Shown here: in pieces, positions 1 to 10,097 of the stretch
How the letters are laid out: the number at the start of each line of letters is the position of its first letter
How positions within the stretch are numbered: position 1 is the stretch's first letter
Source: Callorhinus ursinus
Lineage: Eukaryota; Chordata; Mammalia; Carnivora; Otariidae
Length of the DNA stretch: 64,000 bases
Direction of reading: 5' to 3'
Assembly: GCF_003265705.1 (NCBI RefSeq)
Contig: NW_020313044.1
Span: 1,094,463-1,158,462, forward strand
Position numbers and translations under genes: made by a program
The notes under the pieces: generated by a model
Database searches by the model: none
The model's input: only the letters and a program-made list of their open reading frames with translations
What the model was told of the DNA's origin: nothing

Positions 1-112
1 TGCTTCTCCCTCTCCCACTCTCCCTGCTTGTGTTCCCTCTTTTGCTGTCTCCCTCTGTGTCAAAGAAACAAATAAAATATTTAAAAAATAAATAAAAATA
101 AATAATAAAAAA
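1..112 (+). mobile_element. Can-SINE, 3' end only
   Basis: The window opens inside a SINE: the pyrimidine-rich end (CTTCTCCCTCTCCCACTC) runs into an A-rich AAATAAA tail. The head lies outside the window. It directly abuts L1 sequence at 113, so the SINE probably sits inside that L1. Confidence 0.85.
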
Positions 113-557
113 GATGTGGTGTATATATACACAATGGAATATTATGCAGCCATCAAAAAGAATGAAATCTTGCCATTTGCAACAATGTGGATGGAACTAG
201 AGGGTATTATGCTAAGTGAAATAAGTCAATCAGAGAAAGACAATTATCATATGATCTCACTGATATGAGGAATTTGAGAAATAAGACAGAGGATCATAGG
301 GGAAGGGAGGGAAAAATGAAACAAGATGAAACCAGAGAGGGAGACAAACCATAAGAGACTCTTAATCTCAGGAAACAAACTGAGGGTTGCTGGAGTGGAG
401 GGGGGTGGGAGGGATGGGGTGGCTGGGTGATGGACATTGGGGAGGGTATGTGCTATGGTAAGCACTGTGAGTTGTGTAAGACTGATGAATCACAGACCTG
501 TACCCCTGAAACAAATAATACATTATATGTTAATAAAAAATTTAAAAAATAAAAAAA
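113..557 (+). mobile_element. LINE-1 3' end (last ORF2 codons and single-unit 3'UTR)
   Basis: The sequence carries the L1 ORF2 carboxy end ([22 protein letters not shown] codons), then a G-rich 3'UTR (gagggttgctggagtgg) and an A-rich end. Unlike the L1 copies ending near 12115, 18430 and 37110, it has one 3'UTR unit only, but keeps a roughly 85-base stretch (about 270-350) that the first unit of those copies lacks. Confidence 0.85.
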
Positions 558-1050
558 AGCTGGGGCTCCATCACTAAATCTTTGAGTTAGGAATTATTTC
601 AAAATGTTGCCATTCTATCCACTACGACATGCCAAAAATATCTTCAACCACACTTAATATTCTAAAATCTTGTTTCTCAAAGCCTTCAAACACTCCCACT
701 ATAAGGAAATATTTATTTCACCTAAATCTCACTTTTTCAGTCTTTTGTAACAATGAGGAATAGCCTCCTTCCTGCGATAATTTCTCAAATACAGGAGAGG
801 GCTTTCAGCTCCTACTTCTAGTTCAGCAGCTCACATGCTATCAATTTCAAAGTAGTTCACGAAAATCTTATATAATAACCCATATTTTTCTGGGGAATTT
901 GGGGTTAATTTTAATCTTAAAAGTATTTTTGTTAATCTCATAAATTATAGCAAAATCAGAAATAAGACCTATCTCTTAATTGATAGTAAATTCATCTTTA
1001 CTAATAATTTGCCAGGAAATTTTTAAAACTAATGTCTGCTTTGGGCACAA
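558..1050. other. Unique AT-rich sequence
   Basis: No ORF of note, no RNA gene and no recognisable repeat was seen here. Confidence 0.5.
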
Positions 1051-1054
1051 CTAA

Positions 1055-1243
1055 TTTTTTTTTTAAAGATTTTATTTGACAGAGAGAGACAGCAAAAGAG
1101 GGAACACAAGCAGGGGAAGTGGGAAAGGGAGAAGCAGGCTTACCGTCGAGCAGGGAGCCCGATGCAGGGCTCGATCCCTGGGCCCTGGGACCATGACCTG
1201 AGCAGAAGGCAGACACTTAACAAGTGAGCCACCCAGGAGCCCC
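1055..1243 (-). mobile_element. Can-SINE
   Basis: Minus-strand SINE: a T-rich start (TTTAAAGATTTTATTTGACAG) and an end at GAGCCACCCAGGAGCCCC, the complement of the SINE head. The target duplication CTAATTTTT flanks it at 1051-1059 and 1245-1253. Confidence 0.93.
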
Positions 1244-1401
1244 ACTAATTTTTTTAAAAGTATAAAAATATATATGCCACAAAATGCCACAGGTTTTAAA
1301 GACACAGTCTTATTACCATCTCTACAAGATGACGGAAAGTGACATTTCTAATACATCCTTCAAACAGATTCATCTAACATCACTGCTACTATGGAGATTT
1401 C

Positions 1402-1600
1402 TTTTTTTTTTTAAAGATTTTATTTATTTATTTGAGAGAGAGAGAATGAGAGATAGAGAGCACAAGAGGGAAGAGGGTCAGAGGGAGAAGCAGACTCCCT
1501 GCTGAGCAGGGAGCCCGATGTGGGACTCGATCCCAGGACTCCAGGACCACGACCTGAGCCGAAGGCAGTCGCTTAACCAACTGAGCCACCCAGGCGCCCC
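1402..1600 (-). mobile_element. Can-SINE
   Basis: Full-length minus-strand SINE ending GAGCCACCCAGGCGCCCC. The target duplication ATGGAGATTTCT is present at 1391-1402 and 1603-1614, so the insertion is well preserved. Confidence 0.95.
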
Positions 1601-1614
1601 ATTATGGAGATTTC

Positions 1615-2647
1615 TGACTCCTCCCATCTGGCTCTTCAGCGGCCTTCAGATCCTACTAGATTCCAGAGTTGGATCTTCTGTGTGGTGATTTCAATCTGGG
1701 AGCAGCTTGTGAAATGAAGCTACTCATTGTTTGGTGGACAGATAAGCCAAGAAGGGAGAGGGGGTTGTTTGGCTTGGAGAGGTGGCTCACCAGGCATCTT
1801 GTGACAGAGTAACAAACATAGAAAAATAATCATGGAAATGAAGAAGGAAAACCTGTACAAGATGAAAAGAACAGCAATAGCACTAGAAATTTCCAACAGG
1901 TAAGAAACTGGGAAACAAACCTCTAAAATGCCAAAGAAAAATCTTGCAAATGTGTTTTTCAAATGTTCATTTCATGTTAAAATAATCCAGTTTTAAAATG
2001 TGAAGATCATTAAAAATTAGAACTGTCATGCTTTCAGGCCTAATTATACCAGATGTCTTCTTGCTTATGTGATCGTACAAACAACCCCGCAGCTTTAGAA
2101 TGCACCACTGAAAGAAAATTATCAAAAGAAATCACCAAATGGTAGTACTGGTACAATGCAGTTTCAATTACTTTTTGTTTATCTGTTTGTAAATAAACTT
2201 AAAAACCTGGTATACATACCTTTATTGGCAGAGTATAGCTCTCCTTTCTTGATACATTTAATATACTGCTATTTTAAAGAATTAAAAACCTTAACATCCC
2301 TATAATGACAACCCAGTCATTAACCTTCACAGAAAATTAAAGCCAATTCAGACAATCTGCGTTGGCTTGACTTTAAAAAAGTAACTGTTAGGCTTTGGGA
2401 AATGAATTGTGTATATTTTCCAAGTACACTTTACATGGACTCAGGCAATTGTCAAGTTTCAGGAAAAACAGATAAACCATTTCCAGCAGAGAAAATCAAA
2501 ATACATGTAATAAAAGAATGGATGAGTCAAATGTTATCCCCAAATCTTAAAACACAGCACACATTTCTGCAATAGACAGATGTGAAATTTTATTTTTTGG
2601 AATGGGTGAATAGTCGAATAGGAGTTTGCATGGTCTAGAATAAGCAG
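1615..2647. other. Unique intergenic sequence
   Basis: AT-rich DNA with short chance ORFs only. I recognise no exon, RNA gene or repeat family. Confidence 0.4.
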
Positions 2648-2664
2648 GCCAATTATACTTTTTA

Positions 2665-2866
2665 TTTTTTTTTAAGATTTTTATTTATTCATTTGAGACA
2701 GAGTGCGCGTGTAAGAGCACACAAGCAGGGGAAGCAGCAGAGGAAGAGGGAGAAGCCGGCTTCCCACTGAGCAGGGAGCCTGACAACAGGGCTCGATCCC
2801 AGTATTCCAGGGACCACAACGCAAGCTGAAGGCCAATGCTTAACCGACTGAGCCATCCAGGCACCC
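2665..2866 (-). mobile_element. Can-SINE
   Basis: Minus-strand SINE with a T-rich start and an end at GAGCCATCCAGGCACCC. Target duplication GCCAATTATACTTTTTA at 2648-2664 and 2867-2883 is near perfect. Confidence 0.95.
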
Positions 2867-3104
2867 GCCAATTATACTTTTTAATAAGGCTGTGAAAGAG
2901 TAGGCATTTGTTTCTTGATGCTTCTTGTGGTTGGTTAATACAGTACTTTGTTCTTAGGGAGAGCTCTAAGATGTGTCTTTACAGAACTTCTAGTTTTATT
3001 TGTTTTCGTGGGGTGCAAATGATTAATTTGATTGATTTTCTTTAAAATGAAATGACCAGTAAACTAGAAATATTGCTTTGGGTATGGTTTAGAAAGTAGA
3101 AGTC

Positions 3105-3330
3105 TTCCTCCTCACTCTGCCACTAACTATGCAACCATGAGCAAGTCACTGGGTCTTGGTTGCCATGTTTTTAAATGAGAATTAAAGTATCATTCCTATC
3201 TAGAGTACATGACTGCTACAGAGCTCAAATAAGACAGCCCACTTTGTCAACACTTAAATTCTTGAATAAATTAATGAGTGTGGTAGTACTTTAAAATCAT
3301 CAAGCCCTAAACAAATGCAAGATGTTATCT
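3105..3330 (+). repeat. MIR (ancient tRNA-derived SINE)
   Basis: The order of motifs follows the MIR consensus: CTCTGCCACTAACTATG, then GAGCAAGTCACTGGG, then a degraded AAATGAGAATTAAAG-type core. It is diverged, as expected for an old mammalian repeat. Confidence 0.6.
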
Positions 3331-3615
3331 GCATCAACACAGCAGCACAATCTGTATTCCTCGAGGTTTAAGGAAAAGGAGAAAGAGTTCGATGGGGGAG
3401 ATGCATGCAGTGTGGCCCTGACCTATTCTAGGACCCCCACATAAACATTTGGGGTGTGCAGATGTGGCAAAACTTCACTTTGCCCATGGCCACAGACTCC
3501 CTGAAGTTACATTAAGGGAACTGTTTGAATATAAAAGAATTGGAAAATGTTCTACTCATTTACTTTTAAAATTAAAAATAAGAAAAACAGAAATTTATTC
3601 AAGAAATATAAAACA

Positions 3616-3766
3616 GGGGCACCTGGGTGGCTCAGTCAGTTAAGCATCCAACTGTTGATCTCAGCTCAGGTCCTGAACTCAGGGTTGTGAGTTCAAGCCC
3701 CATGGTGAGCTCCCCACGTTGAGCGGGGAACCTACTTTAATAAATAAACAAACAAACAAACAAACA
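3616..3766 (+). mobile_element. Can-SINE, older variant
   Basis: The head GGGGCACCTGGGTGGCTCAG is followed by a diverged body (ACTGTTGATCTCAGCTCAGG) and a short (AAAC)n tail, without the long pyrimidine tract of young copies. Confidence 0.88.
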
Positions 3767-3767
3767 G

Positions 3768-3870
3768 GAGGCAGCAGAAAATAGTGGAAAGAGCATGGAA
3801 ATCTGAGAGCCAGAAGACTTGGGCTCTGGTCCCTGTTCTCCCAGTAATTAACTGCAAAACTGCAACCAAC
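3768..3870 (+). repeat. MIR fragment
   Basis: AGTGGAAAGAGCATGGAA followed by GACTTGGGCTCTGGTCC matches the 5' half of MIR. The 3' half is not evident. Confidence 0.5.
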
Positions 3871-5324
3871 AAGTGTCAAATGAGAGGGGTCTATTAGAAT
3901 ACCTGTAATGTCTTCTCCAGGTCAAGACACCATAGCACCAAATGAAATAAAACACATAGTCTAAAATATGCTTCAATTTTTCTGTGTTATAGACAATTAA
4001 GGGAAAGGGGGAAACAGAGGAGACAATGCGACAGGTATCACAAGAGGAAGACAATGAAAGGTAAGGAAAAAGCACAGAGACCAAGGGGCAGTCACACACG
4101 AATTCTGCTCCCAAACCCCCACCAAAAAATAAGAGTTGTATGAAGAGAGAAAAAGAGAAAGACACACTAATTTTAAAAAAAAGTAGATACAGAAATGAAG
4201 GTGCATAGAGATACTTTGGCAGAATAACGCATTTATTTTGTTCATCCTAAAACCTTTGAACACAAAACTATCAAAAATGTGTAATGTTTAAGGCATGAAA
4301 AGGCATACATGGCACCAGTTCAAGGCATGTGCTCCACGAACCAAATACAGTCAAGTTAGAGACTGAAGATTACCTACCTCTGTCACGTCCTACTCATATT
4401 TTTGGGCAAAATGTGACTCGGTAATTTGAGATTTCACAGCTCTGGGTCATTTCCAACCAAACAAGCCAAAGATGAACTTTCCTAAAATAGAAATGTATCC
4501 CAAGAATTTTTTTATGCATCAAAGCTTAGCTTTGATCCTGCTTCCAGATATGCAGGATTTAAATACTTTAACTTAATAGTTACCAATTATGTAAAGTGTA
4601 AGCCCCACAGTGCCATTTAACATCCATACTGGGGATTTTCCTGTTAATCTTCTCTGTCTCGTGTAGAGGGCAATGGATAATGTAACTCCAGCACTCCCCT
4701 TTGAATTCCTCCCAGATGAGGCCCATCTGACCTTCTTCTGGCTTTTCTGAGCTTCAGGCCTCTATAGGAACTTATAGACTGGGGAGTTAATTTGCACTTT
4801 GCTACTAATCAACACAGGAGCATAGACAGACCTCTGCTAAGCTTCAGACCAGCTGTTGCAGGGTGGTGAGTAACCCACCATTCACTCAGCCCAGACAACC
4901 CACATCAAACAGAACAGGCAACACAACAGATTCCCAATGTGTATTCCCATCTCTGTTACCAATCTGCTAGGAACTCTACAAAATTGTATGAATTTCCACA
5001 TAAGTAAAGAGGAAACTGTTATTCACACCTTTCTCTGAAGGATTCATAGGAAGCTTTCCTTTCTTGTGGACAAAAAGAACTGGGAAGAAAACAAGCACAA
5101 GATTTTGCTGGTCTTGTTTGGCTTTAGCTAAGCCCTTAGACCTTTCTGTAGTTTGATTTCCATCTATGAAATGGAAATATAACAATCCCACCTCTTTCCA
5201 GCAACCGTGATATTGGAGAAATAAATAGTACAGTGGATAGGAAAGCACTTATAGCTCTCTAGAGGATGGGGGTTAGATCAATTCTGTCTGAAACATTCAA
5301 CAAGTATAACAGCAACAACAATAA
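3871..5324. other. Unique intergenic sequence
   Basis: No recognisable gene or repeat. Short minus-strand ORFs at 3997-4263 and 4976-5248 have low-complexity or membrane-like composition, without family features. Confidence 0.4.
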
Positions 5325-5570
5325 CAAGCATGTGCATTTGTACAGTGTTTAATAGTTTATAGGATGCTTTAAATACATTATTTCATTAGCCCTTAAACCA
5401 AGGTGTGTGAAATAGGGAGGCCATTTTTTGGTTTCATTTGGCAAGTGAAGAAACTGAGGCCCAGAGTAGCCGAGTGACTTGCCCAAGATCAAAGACCTAG
5501 TTAGCAGCAGAACATGTCTCCTGATAGGAAGTCTAGCACTCACTCCAGCAGACGTGCACCTGTGTATGAA
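5325..5570 (-). repeat. MIR
   Basis: The antisense MIR signature is visible: TACATTATTTCATTAG, then AAGTGAAGAAACTGAGGC, then GTGACTTGCCCAAGATC and a degraded 3' part. Confidence 0.65.
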
Positions 5571-6639
5571 GTTATTGCCTACTTCCTTTTCATGCCTTTC
5601 CTCCTCCAAGTAAAGCTTGCTTAGGAGAAGGTATCTTAATCAAAGTTTTCTAGGTCTCATTTACAGTTCTAGTCTGTTATAAAGAGCTTAAATCTGTCTT
5701 CACATTCCCCTTCAGCCAATATCTGTGAACTCTAGGTCTGCTGAACCCCTGAATCATGCAAGCCTTAAAACATGACAATACCACTGTTGATCAATTTCGC
5801 TCTCTCTACTTGCCACTACATCATATCTGAGCCACAGTTCAGTTCCTTGGGTCTTTTACAAAATATACCGTCTTAGTCCACAGTTGCTATCCACCCATGA
5901 CATTTTTATGGTGTTCCGCATTGAAGTATCTATTGTTAAAACCGTGACAGACGTAACAAGTATTCTTAAGGTGATTTCTTTCCAGTAAGAATCTGCTAAG
6001 GCTTTGAACTCAGGATGTGAGAGCAGGCCAGGGTAATTTCAAACAGCAAACAAACATCTGTTCTCTTTTTTTTCCTACTGCTCAGCTTCCTTTATCAATG
6101 TTATTTATGTTGTTTTCCTCAAATTCCTAAAGAATAAACCAAGATGAAGGGTATTTTTTTCCCTTTGCTTTCTTTCAATTTATCCTCCTTGGGTCAGAAA
6201 TCTCAGGACTTAAAATGGTGGGGAGTTCATCATGCCTGTTGTATATTCTGGTCTGAATAATTCCACTGAATATAACCACCCTAGGCCATGCTGAACCACA
6301 GGATCAGGGTTCCCCTTTCCTCTGGAAGTCAGAGGAAGGGACCCAGAGGAAGGGAGAATGCTTCCTAAATAAAGTTAATTCTGAGGAGTGGCTCACTAGG
6401 CAAATCTGGAGATCCTCACCTGGATCTCCAGAATCTGAGCATCATACCCAGAAACCCCCTGTGCGGAGTATGGCTTCAGTCCCAGAGAATATAACTAGTA
6501 CAAAGAGGAGACAGCATGTGCTACTCCACAGCAGGCATGATTTGTGATTCTAGGCTCCAGACTAAAGGCTATTGACTAGCTCTGGGCAGTGGAGCTGACA
6601 AATTTTATTCAGGATATAAATACTGAACACTACTATGTG
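5571..6639. other. Unique intergenic sequence
   Basis: Mixed-composition DNA without recognisable exon, RNA gene or repeat. Confidence 0.4.
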
Positions 6640-6990
6640 CTCTACGTTGGGGCTAAGGGACAAATGCAGTTGCATGATCTCATTTAATCCTCACAACAAC
6701 TCAGACACTGTTTATCCCCATTTTACAGATAAGAAAACTGAGCAGGAAGAGGCACCTGGGTGGCTCGATTAGTTAAGCATCTGACCCTTGGTCTCAGCTC
6801 AGGTCTTGATCTCATGGTCATGAATTCAAGCCCCACGTTGGGCTCCACACTGGGCATAGAGCCTACTTTAAAAAAAAAAAAAAAAAAACCCTAAGCAGGA
6901 AGGGCAAATGACTTGTGTCAAAGTCACACAGACACCAAATAGTGATGCTCCAAATTGAAACTCAACTCCAAACCAAACATGGTACTCTGG
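6640..6990 (-). repeat. MIR split by a SINE
   Basis: Antisense MIR motifs (GATCTCATTTAATCCTCACA, CCCCATTTTACAGATAAG) are followed after an inserted SINE by the remaining half (GGGCAAATGACTTGTGTCAA). The younger SINE therefore landed inside the old MIR. Confidence 0.7.
6751..6889 (+). mobile_element. Can-SINE nested in MIR
   Basis: The head GGCACCTGGGTGGCTC and a pure A18 tail bound a short SINE. The imperfect target duplication GAGCAGGAAG / AAGCAGGAAG flanks it. Confidence 0.88.
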
Positions 6991-7454
6991 CCTTCATAGC
7001 TGGCATACACACACATAGACACACACACCCACACAAAACACAGGAGGTGACAGGAATGGAAACATATTTGGGCAACCTTATATAGTTAACAGAATGCCAT
7101 CACATTCCCTTCCTTATTAGCTCTAAAGACTAATGGCTGGGGCAAATAAAGCACCCTGAGATGAAAAGAGGGCAAGGGCAGAGAGATCCATCTCTCTATG
7201 TCCTCTCAGGGACCCTGTTCCCCTACAGACTTGTCCAGGTTGTTAAGAACTTGCACTAATATCTGGGTTCTCTTTAATTTTTTAGGATCTCAGACTGATA
7301 CTCAAGTCATTGGTGCATTTCCACTGAGCAGAGATAAAAATCAAGGAAGATTAAACCCTACTAATTACTCACTGGAAGCCTCAGAGTCAAGTGCTTCCCA
7401 AGAACTGATGGCCAAAATAAGCTTAGAAAAAGCTCTTCTTACAATACTAACAAA
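6991..7454. other. Sequence upstream of the NPY6R relic
   Basis: It contains a short (AC)n-rich tract (about 7006-7040) and an open frame 7198-7491 that overlaps the relic's first codons in another frame. It may hold a 5'UTR or upstream exon of the receptor gene, but no splice signal can be assigned. Confidence 0.35.
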
Positions 7455-7613
7455 ATGGAACTTTCTCTATCCAGAACTATCCAGCATCTAATAAAACCAA
7501 TGCCAGAAAGCAACAACTCTGCATTTCTCTACGTTGAGGCCTACTGACCCCCTTCTCTAGCCTTGCTCCTATTCCTCATAGTCTATAGTGTGGTCTTAAG
7601 AGTGAGCCTTTTG

Positions 7614-7817
7614 GGGGCGCCTGGGTGGCTCAGTCATTAAGTGTCTGCCTTCGGCTCAGGTCATAAACCCAGGGTCCTGGGATCGAGCCCCACATTGGGC
7701 TCCCTGCTCCGCAGGAAGCCTGCTTCTCCCTCTCCTACTCCCCCTGCTTGTGTTCCTGCTCTCGCTGTGTCTCTCTCTGTCAAATAAATAAATAAAATCT
7801 TAAAAAAAAAAAAAAAA
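7614..7817 (+). mobile_element. Can-SINE inside TM1 of NPY6R
   Basis: A complete SINE from GGGGCGCCTGGGTGG to its poly(A), flanked by target duplications AAGAGTGAGCCTTTT (7598-7612) and AAGAGTGAGCCCTTTTT (7816-7832). It interrupts the codons of the first transmembrane helix. Confidence 0.96.
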
Positions 7818-8216
7818 GAGTGAGCCCTTTTTGTAAACCTTTCTCTCATCATTATACTGACTGCCTCCTCTAACATCTTCATATATGTAATGTGCATACC
7901 TTTTACTGTCATCTACACTCTGATGGGCCACTGGATATTTGGGGATACCATGTGCAAACTCAGCAGAGTATCTCCATCTCTATCCATAATTCTCACTTGT
8001 ATTAATTGCTGTTGAAAGGTATCCGCTGGCGTGCCTGGGTGGCTCAGTCAATTACACATCTGACTCTTGATTTCAGGTCAGATCATGATCTCAGGGTTCT
8101 GAGATCAAGCCCCGCATCAGATACCCCGCTCAGCAAAGGCAGAATCTACTTGAGATTCTCACTCTCCCCTTCCCTCTGCCCCTACTCTCTCTCTCTCTCA
8201 AATAAATAAATAATCT

Positions 8217-8486
8217 TTATTTTTTTCTTTTTCTCGCATTTATTTTTTTTAAAGATTTTATTTATTTATTTTGACAGAGAGAGAGGGAGAGACAGCAAGA
8301 GAGGGAACACAAGCAGGGGGAGTGGGAGAGGGAGAAGCAGGCTTCCCGCCGAGCAGGGAGCCCGATGCAGGGCTCGATCCCAGGACCCTGGGATCATGAC
8401 CCGAGCTGAAGACAGACACTTAACGACTGAGCCAACCAGGCACCCCTCACATTTATTTTTTTATTTAAATTCAATTAGCCAACATA
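8217..8486 (-). mobile_element. Very short L1 3' fragment nested in the SINE tail
   Basis: TTATTTAAATTCAATTAGCC (8461-8480) is the complement of a carnivore L1 3' end. A T-rich stretch precedes it at 8217-8249. It seems to be a severely 5'-truncated L1 that landed in the tail of the first SINE and was later split by a second SINE. Confidence 0.6.
8250..8448 (-). mobile_element. Can-SINE, innermost of the NPY6R insertion stack
   Basis: Full minus-strand SINE ending GAGCCAACCAGGCACCCC. Target duplication CATTTATTTTTTT occurs at 8237-8249 and 8449-8461, inside the L1 fragment, so this is the youngest layer. Confidence 0.92.
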
Positions 8487-8515
8487 ATAAATAAATCCTA
8501 AAAAAAAAGTTTCAG

Positions 8516-9172
8516 ATGACTGTGAACCCCTATGGCTGGAAACCCAGTGTACCTCATGCCTACTGGGGTATTACATTGATCTGGCTGTTTTCTGTTGTCT
8601 ATGCCCTTCTTCCTGTACTACCACCCACCAATGAGACTTTTCAGAACCTCTCTCTCCCCAGTGACCTCTACACCCACGGTGTGGCCTGCATAGAGAACTG
8701 GCCCTCCAAAATGAAGCAGCTCATCTTTACCAGCTTCATGTTTATGGTCCAGTACTGTGTCCCTCTGAACTTCATCCTCATCTGCTATTTGAAGACTGTT
8801 ATCTGCCTCCACAGGAGAAATGAGAAGGAAGACAGAAAGAGGGAAACTGAGAGCCCGCTCAATGAGAACAAGAGGATCAACACAACGTTGATATCCACTG
8901 TAGTGACCTTTGGAGCCTGCTGGTTGCCCCTGAACATCTTCAGTGTTATTTTTGATTGGTGTCATGAGGTGCTGACGAGCTGTCACCGTGACCTGGTATT
9001 TGTAATTTGCTACTTGACTGCTATAGTTTCCACATGCATAAATCCTCTATTTTATGGCCTTCTCAACAAAAATTTCCAGAAAGACCTAGTAGTGCTTATT
9101 CACCACTGCTGGTGCTTTGCACCTCAGGAAAGATATAGAAAATGCTGCCACCTCCACTATGCACACAGATGA
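8516..9172 (+). pseudogene. NPY6R: Surviving open frame of the NPY6R relic, TM4 to TM7
   Basis: This 218-codon open frame is the 3' half of the pseudogene. Residues 1-10 are the second intracellular loop (VNPYGWKP). TM4 starts at about residue 17. Extracellular loop 2 has two N-glycosylation sequons (NETF, NLSL) and the conserved cysteine in VACIENW. TM5 follows (QYCVPLNFILICYL), then TM6 with ACWLPLNIF and TM7 with NPLFYG (the NPxxY motif), and a cysteine pair after TM7 (HHCWC) suited to palmitoylation. The ATG is an internal methionine, not a native start. The frame ends early because of one extra base near 9137; the other frame continues to a Y6-like end and stop at 9216-9218. Without TM1-TM3 it cannot form a normal receptor. 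Confidence 0.88.
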
Positions 9173-9218
9173 ATCCAAGGGATCATTAAGGTTGGCTCTT
9201 GCATCAACAGGTATATAA

Positions 9219-9780
9219 AAATTGTTAACAATGGTAAAAATGTTCCTGAATGAAAGATTGAGAGGTAATGGCTGGCAATAGGACAAAATGCACAAAAAAA
9301 AGAAACCAGAACCAAAAAAAGAGAGCAACTTTATACTACTGACTTTTGCTTTAGGCCAGACCTGTCTATGCCATATATCTGCCCAAAACACAGACACAGA
9401 TACACACCAGCCCTTTTCTCTTAGGAGAGTAACTCTTAATAACTCAACCTCGCTGCTTAGGACAAAGAATAACAGTGAGAAAGCCACAGAGGTAAGCAGC
9501 ACTGCTGGCTGGGGAACAAGGTCTCAGATGCTGCTGTTCAATGGGACACCCACAAAAGTTATTACTGACCATATGTCTAGTAAAAGCACTGCTATCCCAC
9601 TTTAGTGTTAAAAAAAATTCTTTTTCATATTTGGGAACTGTAACTTTCAATCAAGTAACCATTCAATTAATTAGCAAAATCAGAAAGCCCCCTTCATAAT
9701 TTATTAATTACCCAACAAAATAAGTTTGGCCTGGAAGTTGAAGAAATAGTTTTAACTTCACATTAAAACTGAGTATTGTA
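9219..9780. other. Sequence downstream of NPY6R relic
   Basis: AT-rich DNA that may be a former 3'UTR. No polyadenylation signal close to the stop could be assigned, and no repeat was recognised. Confidence 0.4.
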
Positions 9781-9977
9781 GGGGCGCCTGGGTAGCTCCA
9801 TCAGTTAAGCGTCTGCCTTCACCTCAGGTCATGATCCCAGGGTCCTGGGATCGAGCCCCGCATTGGGCTCCCTGCTCAGCAGGAAGCCTGCTTCTCCCTC
9901 TCCTTCTGCTGCTCCCCCTGCTTGTGCTCTCTCATTCTCTCCCTGTCAAATAAATAAAAATCTTTAAAATAAATAAA
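9781..9977 (+). mobile_element. Can-SINE
   Basis: Complete head and body (GGGGCGCCTGGGTAGCTC), with its tail running into AAATAAATAAAT, where an L1 is inserted. Confidence 0.95.
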
Positions 9978-10097
9978 TATGGTTTGGGGTGCAATTGTAA
10001 ATGGGAGCGACTCCTTAATTTCTCCTTCTCTGTCTTGTTGGTGTATAGGAATGCCACTGATTTCAATCCCATTTACAATTGCACCCAAAACCATAAG
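9978..10097. repeat. Inverted repeat at twin-priming junction
   Basis: About 30 bases at 9978-10009 are the imperfect reverse complement of 10066-10097 (centre CAATTGTAAATGGG / CCCATTTACAATTG). The arms enclose a spacer of about 56 bases, so the junction could form a hairpin. Confidence 0.85.

Larger units (their letters stand above)
8029..8508 (+). mobile_element. Can-SINE (itself split) after the ERY codons of NPY6R
   Basis: The SINE body spans 8029-8216. Its tail appears to resume at 8487-8508 (ATAAATAAATCCTAAAAAAA) beyond later insertions. A worn target duplication AAAGGTATC (8015-8023) / AAAAGTTTC (8505-8513) brackets the whole block, and removing the block rejoins the receptor reading frame. 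Confidence 0.8.
7455..9218 (+). pseudogene. NPY6R: Neuropeptide Y receptor Y6 pseudogene (NPY6R), broken and SINE-split
   Basis: NPY receptors are Gi-coupled seven-helix receptors of the plasma membrane. Decaying but collinear coding sequence is seen throughout. ATG at 7455 (MELSLS) leads into N-terminal codons of the Y6 type (PASNKT in a shifted frame, then SNNSAFLY). TM1 follows at 7554-7613 and continues at 7833-7856 after a SINE (VNLSLIII). TM2 and loop 1 (CIPFTVIYTLMGHWIFGD) lie before 7950, and a degraded TM3 ends in ERY at 8014-8022. After 490 bases of inserted repeats the frame resumes at 8513. Lesions: two apparently compensating N-terminal shifts, TGA at 7545, about 15-20 residues lost between TM1 and TM2, shifts in TM3, two insertion sites, and one extra base near 9137. 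The assignment rests on the ACWLPLNIF and tail (STMHTDESKGSLRLA) motifs, with Y1 as the runner-up. Y6 is a known pseudogene in primates and functional in mouse and rabbit. Confidence 0.88.

Noticed and set aside
7614..7817. tRNA-like gene in SINE heads
   Set aside because: The SINE heads derive from tRNA-Lys and keep box-like motifs, but none folds as an intact tRNA by eye. All belong to complete SINEs.
8618..8986. 122-codon ORF on the minus strand
   Set aside because: It is antisense to the NPY6R coding frame and has no family features.
8516..9172. Intact short GPCR gene
   Set aside because: It lacks TM1-TM3, its ATG is an internal methionine, and matching upstream and downstream coding sequence exists in other frames.
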